A stretch of DNA of 13,962 bases from Tannerella sp. (GTDB lineage: Bacteria > Bacteroidota > Bacteroidia > Bacteroidales > Tannerellaceae). The stretch's first letter is position 1. Each line of letters opens with the position of its first letter. The position numbers and the translations under genes are program-made. The notes below the pieces were generated by a model. That model had not been told where the DNA came from. It did not search any database and saw nothing but the letters and a program-made list of their open reading frames with translations. The stretch is taken from positions 1 to 13,962 of the forward strand of contig JAISTJ010000185.1 in NCBI GenBank assembly GCA_031272655.1, in the 5' to 3' direction. This document shows, one piece after another, positions 7,600 to 13,671 of the stretch.

Positions 7600-7615
7600 G
7601 TTTTTGAGTTTGAGG
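7566..7615 (+). repeat. Tandem TTTGGGG heptamers grading into TTTTTGAG units
   Basis: Three exact TTTGGGG units (7566-7586) are followed by TTTGAG, two TTTTTGAG units (7593-7608) and TTTGAGG. The array covers codons 294-303 and the TGA stop (7597-7599) of the phosphoesterase. The run holds three GGGG tracts. Confidence 0.85.
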
Positions 7616-7660
7616 TTTTTATTGTTTTCTGTTGTTTTATTTGACATATTAACTTTTATT

Positions 7661-10048
7661 ATGAAGAAGTACTTTTTACTGCTTACATTATGCTTTCCCT
7701 TTGGGTTGCTACAAGCGCAGGGGACGACCGAAACGCTGCTCTCGCTGTCGCAAAAGTTTAGCGCCCCAACCGACGAATACCGTCCGTATGCCTTGTGGCA
7801 ATGGATGGGGACAAATTTCTCGAAAGAAGGCATCACAAAAGACTTGGAAGCGATGAACGAAGCAGGTATCGGCGGAGCGTACATCTTCCATGTCGGCGCA
7901 AGAACGAACTCCAAGTGGGCAACCCAAACCTATCGCAGCGAGGCGTGGTGGGACGCCTTACGCCATGCCGCCGCAGAAGCAAAACGACTTGGAATGCATA
8001 TCGGTATGCACAACACGCCCGGATACACCGTTACTGGCGGCGAATGGATTTCCGAAGAACAGGGCATGCAAAAGGTTGTCTCTACCAAAAAGCGCGTCAG
8101 TGGCGGAAAGATGGTTCGCGAAACGCTTGATAAACCAGCTCCCGTGCAAGGCGACGCCCGAAAATCAACTTTCTACAGGGATATTGCCGTTTGTGCCGTA
8201 CCGATTAAGATTAACCCCTCCGTTGGCGAAGTACTTGATATTTCGCAATATATGGACGACAAAGGGCAGATAGAATGGCAAGCGCCGACGGGCGACTGGC
8301 TATTAGTGCGCCTCGGTCACTCCCCTACTATGAAGCAGCCTCACCCGCTACCCGCCGAACTGTGGGGAAAGGCGCTCGAAGTGGATAAGATGAGCCGCAA
8401 ACACAACATCCATCATTGGCAGCAGGTATTAAACCCACTCGTGGAGCGCCTTAAAGAATACATCGGCAATTCGTTTACCTTCGTAGCGGCAGACAGCTAC
8501 GAAGCAGGCGGACAGGACTGGACGGAAACGTTCCGCAGCGACTTTCTGCGGCTCAAAGGCTACGACCCGCTGCCATGGCTCGCACTGCGCACGGCTATAG
8601 ACAATGACGCAACACAACGCGAAGATGTGAAACTCTTTGAACAGGACAACAAAGACGTCATAAGTCGCCTGATGCTCGACAACGGTTGGAAAACAGCCGC
8701 CGAGATGCTACATGCCGTCGGCTTGCAGTTCTACTGGGAACCTTACGGCGGTCCGTTCGATACTTACGAAGCGGCAGGCGTCCCAGACCTTCCGATGGTG
8801 GAGGTCTGGACCGGCGGCATCAACAACGACGCTATTATGAAGAAGGCTATACGGGAAATGAACGCACACGGACAACGCATCATCGGCGTGGAAGCCTTTA
8901 CCGGCAGACCCGATTACAGCAAATACACCGAAGACCCGGCTTTCCTGAAGCATTGCGCCGACAGCATCTTCCTGCTCGGCGGCAACCGCCTCTTTCTCCA
9001 TCACTGGGTTCATCAGCCTTTCGACGACCGCTACCAGCCCGGAGCCGATTTCTTCGCATGGGGGACGCATTTCGGACGTCATCAAACATGGTTCAAACCC
9101 GCCAAAGCGTTCTTCGCCTACCTTGCGCGCTGTCAGATGTTGCTGCAACAAGGCGCCTGCATAGAGACACACCCAGACCGCCTTCACCGCCGCACGCCCG
9201 AAGCTGAAATATTCTTCGTCCGTAATCCGCTAAACACCGCCGTTGAACGCACTTTCGCCTTCCCCGTGAAAAACCGTATCCCAGAACTCTGGGACGCCTA
9301 TTGGGGCGCTATACGCCAAACCTCCAAATGGCAAGCGCGAGGCGATTCCGTTTTTGTAAGGCTCCAACTTCAACCGGACGCATCTATGTTTGTAGTCTTC
9401 CCTACAATTGAAAACGCTTACGCAAAACTGCCTGAAATCGAAATCGTTAATTCTAAAACGGAAGAAATAAAAGGCGCTTGGGAGGTAACCTTCCTGCCAA
9501 AATTAGACGCGCCGTTCAAACGCAATATGCCGCAGCTGCTCGATTTTAGCAAACAAGACGACGAAGCGCTGAAATATTTCGCCGGAACAGCTGTCTATCA
9601 GCGATATATCCGTATTTCCGCAGCCGACCTCAAGCCGAACAAACGTGTTTTACTCGATTTAGGCGAGCTGCACGACATTGCCGAGGTGGAAATCAACGGC
9701 AATCCGGTTACCGTGCTGTGGCATCCGCCTTACAGCGTGGATATTACGCCCTGCCTTAAAGCCGGAAACAACCAAATACGCATATCCGTTACCACTAACT
9801 GGGCTAACCGTTTAATTGGCGATATGCAGGAACCGCTTGATTTTGAGGTAGCTAAAGACGAACTATTTAAAGGCGTTTTAGTCGGAAGACCGATGAGCGA
9901 ATATCCGGACTGGTTTCTGAACGACACACCCCGTCCATCGAAAGGACGCAAAACTTTCAACCTTCACTATTATTACTATCAGGATTCGCCGTTGCAACCG
10001 GCAGGATTGCTTGGGCCTGTAACGATTGTGAAACAGACGGTTAAATAA
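7661..10048 (+). CDS. GH106-like alpha-L-rhamnosidase, exported
   Basis: A 795-residue protein. I place the start at ATG 7661 because it gives a clean signal peptide (MKKYFLLLTLCFPFGLLQAQ). The frame is open 57 bp further upstream, but only through repeat DNA and without ATG. Family landmarks: YALWQWMGTNFSKEGITKDL near residue 43, GAYIFHVGAR, GMHIGMHNTPGYTVTGG, WEPYGGPFD (Glu360), GVEAFTGRPD (Glu411), GGNRLFLHHWVHQPFDD, WGTHFGRHQTWF and LARCQMLLQQG; Glu360 and Glu411 are candidate active-site acids. A GH2-like beta-sandwich follows, with LDLGELHDIAEVEINGNPV and LKAGNNQIRISVTTNWANRLIGD. The family removes terminal alpha-L-rhamnose. It is shorter than the roughly 1000 or more residues I associate with characterised GH106 enzymes, so some accessory domains are absent. 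It is the last gene of the fucosidase cassette, and its stop is 2 bp from that of the convergent response regulator. Confidence 0.87.
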   Translation: MKKYFLLLTLCFPFGLLQAQGTTETLLSLSQKFSAPTDEYRPYALWQWMGTNFSKEGITKDLEAMNEAGIGGAYIFHVGARTNSKWATQTYRSEAWWDALRHAAAEAKRLGMHIGMHNTPGYTVTGGEWISEEQGMQKVVSTKKRVSGGKMVRETLDKPAPVQGDARKSTFYRDIAVCAVPIKINPSVGEVLDISQYMDDKGQIEWQAPTGDWLLVRLGHSPTMKQPHPLPAELWGKALEVDKMSRKHNIHHWQQVLNPLVERLKEYIGNSFTFVAADSYEAGGQDWTETFRSDFLRLKGYDPLPWLALRTAIDNDATQREDVKLFEQDNKDVISRLMLDNGWKTAAEMLHAVGLQFYWEPYGGPFDTYEAAGVPDLPMVEVWTGGINNDAIMKKAIREMNAHGQRIIGVEAFTGRPDYSKYTEDPAFLKHCADSIFLLGGNRLFLHHWVHQPFDDRYQPGADFFAWGTHFGRHQTWFKPAKAFFAYLARCQMLLQQGACIETHPDRLHRRTPEAEIFFVRNPLNTAVERTFAFPVKNRIPELWDAYWGAIRQTSKWQARGDSVFVRLQLQPDASMFVVFPTIENAYAKLPEIEIVNSKTEEIKGAWEVTFLPKLDAPFKRNMPQLLDFSKQDDEALKYFAGTAVYQRYIRISAADLKPNKRVLLDLGELHDIAEVEINGNPVTVLWHPPYSVDITPCLKAGNNQIRISVTTNWANRLIGDMQEPLDFEVAKDELFKGVLVGRPMSEYPDWFLNDTPRPSKGRKTFNLHYYYYQDSPLQPAGLLGPVTIVKQTVK

Positions 10049-10050
10049 AG

Positions 10051-10698
10051 TTAAATATAATACTCCATCATGTCAATCAGTCCGGCGCGAAAAGCGTATT
10101 TTATCGCTTCGTGGACATTGTTTACGCCGAGTTTGCGGAAGATATTGCGGCGGTGGGTATTGACGGTATGAAAGCTAAGGCTCTTTTCGTAAGCTATCTC
10201 TTTTGTCATTTTGCCCAACGCTATCTCGCGCAGGATGACCTTTTCGGTAGCAGTAAGGTTGTCTTCCTGAACGAACTGCAGGGGCGTTTTGTTCTTCAGC
10301 ACCGATTCGGCCGTTTCGCACAAAAACCGCTCATAATCAGACGCATAAATCAGGGCTTTCTCTATTGACTCGAGCTTGTTGTTTTTCATCACAACGCTGA
10401 TTGTATCGTCGGAATACAGCGCTTTTCTTAGGAACGCTTCGTTAAGTTCGTCGGAAAAAAGTATCCACGCGGACATTTCCGCCCACGCTATCATATTGAG
10501 CATCTGGTCAACCGATGAAAAATCAAACAGGGTATAGTCCAACACCACTACCGATGCGGGATTGAGCTTTAGTTCCCGTTGCAATTCCTCACGGGAAGAC
10601 GCGAAAGCGATAACCGCACCCGGCTTGTTCTTTTTCAGGAGCGATACCAAACCCTCACGTGTAATCTCTTGATTATCTGCTAATATAAAATTGTCCAT
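10051..10698 (-). CDS. NarL/LuxR-family response regulator
   Basis: A 215-residue two-domain regulator. The receiver domain (1 to about 120) has Asp8 in ILADNQEITREG (the second acidic position is Asn9), phospho-acceptor Asp54 in VVLDYTL, Ser82 and Lys105 (VVMKNN). The C-terminal helix-turn-helix (about 147-212) reads LTATEKVILREIALGKMTKEIA, then SFHTVNTHRRNIFRKLGVNN, the recognition region of the GerE/LuxR fold. It would be phosphorylated by a sensor kinase that is not in the window and bind DNA as a dimer. It is transcribed divergently from the TPR gene across 139 bp holding an inverted repeat, which makes the TPR gene and itself plausible targets. It faces the rhamnosidase gene tail to tail. 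Confidence 0.92.
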   Translation of the reverse strand: MDNFILADNQEITREGLVSLLKKNKPGAVIAFASSREELQRELKLNPASVVVLDYTLFDFSSVDQMLNMIAWAEMSAWILFSDELNEAFLRKALYSDDTISVVMKNNKLESIEKALIYASDYERFLCETAESVLKNKTPLQFVQEDNLTATEKVILREIALGKMTKEIAYEKSLSFHTVNTHRRNIFRKLGVNNVHEAIKYAFRAGLIDMMEYYI

Positions 10699-10714
10699 CT
10701 GTTAAATTCGACTA

Positions 10715-10722
10715 CAAAGGTA
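10715..10722 (-). promoter_or_regulatory. Candidate -7 box for the response regulator
   Basis: The minus strand reads TACCTTTG (consensus TAnnTTTG), 17 bp upstream of the start codon; the leader would be about 10 nt. The -33 region is T-rich (TTTT) rather than TTTG. Confidence 0.5.
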
Positions 10723-10745
10723 ACATTTTATTTTTGTTTTATAAA

Positions 10746-10763
10746 ATACCACGAAAATGGTAT
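10746..10763. promoter_or_regulatory. Inverted repeat ATACCA-N6-TGGTAT, candidate operator
   Basis: Perfect 6-bp arms at 10746-10751 and 10758-10763 are separated by CGAAAA. The dyad lies between the two divergent promoters, centred about 48 bp upstream of the presumed regulator start and about 72 bp upstream of the presumed TPR start. That fits a dimeric activator site. Binding by the neighbouring regulator is inference. Confidence 0.4.
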
Positions 10764-10790
10764 CGGAAAGGAATGTAATGCGGAAAAAAC

Positions 10791-10820
10791 TTTGTTCTTG
10801 GCGCTTTTTTTATAACTTTG
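10791..10820 (+). promoter_or_regulatory. Bacteroidetes-type promoter of the TPR gene
   Basis: TTTG at 10791-10794 and TAACTTTG at 10813-10820 with 18 bp between them match both consensus boxes. The transcription start is expected near 10827, about 11 nt before the ATG at 10838. This is one of the two best promoter matches in the window. Confidence 0.65.
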
Positions 10821-10837
10821 CATGAAAGTACACAATT

Positions 10838-11665
10838 ATGAACAAGTATATTTTATTGATAATAAGCATATTAGCATTTCAGCAGGCGGCAAATGCGCAG
10901 ACATTTGAGGAGATGGTGATGAAGAGCTACGAGTATGCCGATTCGGGCAATTTCGCGGCTGCGGAAGAATGTTTGAAATCGGCTATGCGCCTTGAGCCTG
11001 CCAACAGCCTCAACTATGCGTTACTGAGCAACCTTGGCACGCTTCAACGCCGTCAGGGCAAACTCGACGACGCTTTGATTTCATATTCGGCAGCCCTTGG
11101 CCAGCGTCCCGAAGACGAACTGATTCTAATCAACCGCGCCGAGCTGTTCACCCTGACAGGTGAAACGGATAAAGCAATTGGAGATTATAACACCCTGATA
11201 GCCAAGTATCCCGACCATGAACAGGGCTTGTACAACCGAGGCATCCTGTATCTCAAAAACGGTGAGTTCCTGCTCGCGGAGAAGGATTTCGAGCATATAA
11301 TCAATACCAACAAAGAGACGCTTCTGGGGCGGCTCGGGTATGCCATCTTTGAAAAGGCGCGTGGAAATTACGACGCAAGCGAGACTATCCTTAACTATCT
11401 CGCTGATAAACACAAAGATAACATCAGGATATTGGAAGAACGCGCCGAACTTTATTACCTGACCAAACGCAACGGGCGCGCAAGGGCTGACCTGAACAAG
11501 GTTTTCGCCACCGTAAAAGAGCCATCGGCCGAGATGTACATCCTGCGGGGGCGCATCAAACTTGCACAGTACGAGAAAGAGTCCGCCGCCTCCGATTTCC
11601 GGAAAGCAGGCGAACTCGGTTACGACAAAGAAACGGTCGAACGCCTTATAAAAGAGGCGTTTTAG
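10838..11665 (+). CDS. Secreted tetratricopeptide-repeat protein
   Basis: A 275-residue protein with a signal peptide (MNKYILLIISILAFQQAANA, cleavage probably before QTFEE), so it is periplasmic. The rest is made of about seven TPR-like helical pairs. Examples are YEYADSGNFAAAEECLKSAM (about 31-50), LQRRQGKLDDALISYSAAL, LTGETDKAIGDYNTLIAKYP, LKNGEFLLAEKDFEHII and KARGNYDASETILNYL. TPR proteins are scaffolds for protein contacts; nothing here indicates enzymatic activity or a partner. It has its own promoter, divergent from the response regulator. Its stop codon overlaps the ilvC stop by 4 bases on the other strand. Confidence 0.85.
   Translation: MNKYILLIISILAFQQAANAQTFEEMVMKSYEYADSGNFAAAEECLKSAMRLEPANSLNYALLSNLGTLQRRQGKLDDALISYSAALGQRPEDELILINRAELFTLTGETDKAIGDYNTLIAKYPDHEQGLYNRGILYLKNGEFLLAEKDFEHIINTNKETLLGRLGYAIFEKARGNYDASETILNYLADKHKDNIRILEERAELYYLTKRNGRARADLNKVFATVKEPSAEMYILRGRIKLAQYEKESAASDFRKAGELGYDKETVERLIKEAF
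11641..11664 (+). terminator. Weak hairpin at the TPR gene end
   Basis: ACGCCT (11641-11646) and AGGCGT (11655-11660) pair across an 8-base loop and are followed by TTTA on the plus strand. The hairpin lies in the last codons of the TPR gene, up to its stop. The T-tract is short, so intrinsic termination is possible but not strongly supported. Confidence 0.3.
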
Positions 11666-12705
11666 TTGTTTTCCGGTCGAAGTTTGCGGACTACTGCGCC
11701 TGTGCGCCATAACTCGCTGTTGTGCATGGCGGCAAGTTCACGATCTAACTTCTCGCGATAATCCGGTTTAGAGTTTGAATCTATCGAGCGTTGAGCCTCA
11801 TTGCCGTTGGCTACTTCGTTGTACAGTTTTTCAAATACAGGTTTTGTGGCGTCGTGGAAAGGTCCCATCCAGTCTAATGCACCACGTTGAGCCGTTGTCG
11901 AACAGTTGGCATACATCCAGTCCATGCCGTTTTCGGCAAATAGCGGCATAAGTGATTGTGTCAGTTCCTCTACTGTCTCATTGAATGCTTCCGACGGAGT
12001 GTGCCCATGTTCTCTAAGTGTTTCATATTGAGCAAGAAGTAAACCTTGAATCGCACCCATTAGCGTTCCACGTTCACCGGTCAGGTCTGAAAAAACTTCT
12101 TTCTTGAATGTCGTCTCAAACAGGTAACCCGAACCGACGCCTATACCAAGCGCTATGACGCGTTCTTTTGCTTTTCCGGTGGCGTCCTGAAAAATTGCAT
12201 AAGATGAGTTCAAACCTCGTCCTTGAAGGAAAAAACGCCTTAACGACGTACCGGATCCCTTTGGCGCTATCAATATAACATCCACATTTTCAGGAGGGAT
12301 GATATTAGTGCGCTCTTTGTAAGTGATTGCAAAACCATGCGAAAAATACAGCGCTTTACCGGCTGTAAGATGTTTCTTCATGGTCGGCCATTGTGCAATC
12401 TGCGCTGCATCTGACAGCAGATTTTGTATGATGGTGCCGCGCTCGCAGGCTTCTTCAATTCCAAAAAGCGTCTTACCGGGCACCCATCCGTCGGAAACAG
12501 CTTTCTCAAACGTTGCACCCGGACGCTGACCTACAATTACATTGAAACCGTTATCACGCAAATTAAGGCTCTGACCGGGTCCCTGAACACCATAACCTAT
12601 TACTGCAATTGTCTCATTCTTTAATACTTCTCTTGCTTTCTCTAAAGGAAACTCCTCACGGGTAACTACATTCTCGTCTATCCCGCCAAAATTAATTATT
12701 GCCAT
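11662..12705 (-). CDS. ilvC: Ketol-acid reductoisomerase (class I)
   Basis: A complete 347-residue enzyme that isomerises and reduces 2-acetolactate and 2-aceto-2-hydroxybutyrate to the dihydroxy acids that IlvD uses. The Rossmann nucleotide loop is GYGVQGPGQSLNLRDNG (37-53), with GQRPG (59-63) in the cofactor-specificity area. His123 lies in YFSHGFAI. The Mg2+/substrate-binding acids are in FSDLTGERGTLMGAIQG (Asp207, Glu211) and in ETVEELTQ (Glu243, Glu247). Length and a single knotted domain (about 185-330) indicate the short class I form. It is the last gene of a leftward ilvN-thioesterase-ilvC run, 65 bp after the thioesterase. No separate -7 box is seen in that gap, so co-transcription is expected. 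The ATG is preceded by AAAAGAAAAGAAA, a purine-rich stretch in place of a strong Shine-Dalgarno site. Confidence 0.97.
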   Translation of the reverse strand: MAIINFGGIDENVVTREEFPLEKAREVLKNETIAVIGYGVQGPGQSLNLRDNGFNVIVGQRPGATFEKAVSDGWVPGKTLFGIEEACERGTIIQNLLSDAAQIAQWPTMKKHLTAGKALYFSHGFAITYKERTNIIPPENVDVILIAPKGSGTSLRRFFLQGRGLNSSYAIFQDATGKAKERVIALGIGVGSGYLFETTFKKEVFSDLTGERGTLMGAIQGLLLAQYETLREHGHTPSEAFNETVEELTQSLMPLFAENGMDWMYANCSTTAQRGALDWMGPFHDATKPVFEKLYNEVANGNEAQRSIDSNSKPDYREKLDRELAAMHNSELWRTGAVVRKLRPENN

Positions 12706-12737
12706 TTTCTTTTCTTTTAAAATTGTTTATTATATGA

Positions 12738-12765
12738 TTCTTAATTCTTAACTCTTAATTCTTAA
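12738..12765. repeat. Four 7-bp repeats, TTCTTAA, between thioesterase and ilvC
   Basis: Units at 12738-12744, 12745-12751, 12752-12758 (CTCTTAA) and 12759-12765. In the direction of transcription (minus) they read TTAAGAA and begin 5 bp after the thioesterase stop. This is the same heptamer family as the array after ilvD, again in sense orientation. It gives TAA stops in every frame. Confidence 0.9.
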
Positions 12766-12770
12766 TTTTA

Positions 12771-13496
12771 TTAAGTCCAAACTGCTTTTGCCCTGCATAC
12801 TGCTTTGTTTTCATGACAGAAAGCAAGTGAGTATTCATGTTCGCCGGTTTCTTTTTTATGCAGCATCAAAGGCATACCATATCGTCCTTCCAACAGGTAG
12901 GAAATTTCGAAGCGGCGTATCTCGCGGCTCTTGAACATGTCTAAAGGGAAGGCGTCAACGAAGTGTTCTATGTATTTGATGCTGTTGAAATGCCCGTTGA
13001 TGTCCAAGTCGCTGTATTTCACCTTGTAAGGCTCGCCGTCGGTCTCGTTTTCTATGGGCGCTATCTTGCCGGGCTTTTCTATCGGGCAGGGGCGCATAGC
13101 GATGTATTTACTGAGACCTTCGACGTCTAATGGCGTCATGCGGCGTGTCTGCATGTCTATCGCCGCCCAGATGGAACGGGCGTAGGCTATTGTTTTGCCT
13201 TCCGTATCAAGCATCTCGAAGCAGCGCTGCGTGAAGAGGCGTCCAACCTCGTCTATCCACGTATAGAGCGTAACAGGCTCTGACATAGTGGGATAGCGAT
13301 AGAGTTCCATAGCGAGGCGCGACAGCACCCATGCTGTGTGTCGCTCTGTCATGTCGCTGAAGCCGAAGCCGCGAGACGAGGCATGGCTCGAAGCGGCGTG
13401 CAGCATGTAGTTCCCTATGATAGGGAGCGTCGCCCTGCCCCGAAAATCAAGCAGGTACGATTCGGTCTTGAATGTGAAATTTCCTACGAGTTCCAT
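12771..13496 (-). CDS. Acyl-ACP thioesterase (FatA/FatB-like)
   Basis: A 241-residue protein from ATG 13496 (MELVGNFTFKTESYLLDFRG). An in-frame ATG at 13523 would add nine residues (MPSCYKESN), but these are encoded partly by repeat DNA and do not look like family sequence. It has a double-hotdog layout. The N-terminal half includes HAASSHASSRGFGFSDM and TAWVLSRLAMELYRYP. The C-terminal half has KVKYSDLDINGHFNSIKYIEHF, in which Asn167 and His169 are the expected catalytic pair of plant-type acyl-ACP thioesterases. It would hydrolyse acyl-ACP (or acyl-CoA) thioesters in the cytoplasm. Its place between ilvN and ilvC is conserved in Bacteroides as I recall, which hints at a link to branched-chain precursors. 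The leader before it is unusually repeat-rich. Confidence 0.9.
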   Translation of the reverse strand: MELVGNFTFKTESYLLDFRGRATLPIIGNYMLHAASSHASSRGFGFSDMTERHTAWVLSRLAMELYRYPTMSEPVTLYTWIDEVGRLFTQRCFEMLDTEGKTIAYARSIWAAIDMQTRRMTPLDVEGLSKYIAMRPCPIEKPGKIAPIENETDGEPYKVKYSDLDINGHFNSIKYIEHFVDAFPLDMFKSREIRRFEISYLLEGRYGMPLMLHKKETGEHEYSLAFCHENKAVCRAKAVWT

Positions 13497-13511
13497 ATTG
13501 CTTTCTTTATA

Positions 13512-13543
13512 ACACGAAGGCATGAAGTAATGAAGGCACGAAG
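13512..13543 (+). repeat. Four 8-bp tandem units, consensus RCAYGAAG
   Basis: Units ACACGAAG, GCATGAAG, TAATGAAG and GCACGAAG lie 16-47 bp upstream of the thioesterase ATG, inside its leader. An inverted, more diverged copy of this array lies at 13581-13612. Confidence 0.75.
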
Positions 13544-13560
13544 TTAGTTCTCTGAACTTG

Positions 13561-13574
13561 AAATCTAAAATCTA
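13561..13574. repeat. Two AAATCTA heptamers
   Basis: Two exact copies of the heptamer that also forms the larger array at 13614-13662. They are separated from it by the inverted 8-bp repeat block. Confidence 0.8.
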
Positions 13575-13580
13575 AAATTC

Positions 13581-13612
13581 TTTCTGCCTTTTTGCCTTTC
13601 TGTCTTCGTGTT
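13581..13612 (-). repeat. Four 8-bp tandem units, inverted copy
   Basis: Read on the minus strand the units are ACACGAAG, ACAGAAAG, GCAAAAAG and GCAGAAAG (consensus RCANRAAG). The first unit is identical to the first unit of the plus-strand array at 13512-13519, and 23 of 32 positions match over the whole block. Confidence 0.65.
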
Positions 13613-13613
13613 C

Positions 13614-13662
13614 AAATCTAAAATCTAAAATCTAAAATCTAAAATCTAAAATCTAAAATCTA
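13614..13662. repeat. Seven exact 7-bp repeats, AAATCTA, after ilvN
   Basis: Seven identical units fill 49 bp and a partial AAAT follows. The array lies 9 bp downstream of the ilvN stop. In sense orientation (minus) it reads TAGATTT, giving TAG in all three frames. The base before it (C13613) completes TAGATTTG on the minus strand, an exact TAnnTTTG box facing the thioesterase gene. Confidence 0.95.
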
Positions 13663-13671
13663 AAATAGTAA

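Noticed and set aside
7604..7660. N-terminal extension of the rhamnosidase from TTG 7604
   Set aside because: It is encoded by repeat and AT-rich DNA, and would bury the clear signal peptide that starts at ATG 7661.
8686..9207. Arginine-rich plus-strand frame within the rhamnosidase gene
   Set aside because: It is an out-of-frame shadow of a conserved gene in GC-richer DNA, with no domain or start signal.
13561..13666. AAATCTA arrays as a CRISPR array
   Set aside because: The units are 7 bp, directly tandem and without spacers, and no cas gene is present.
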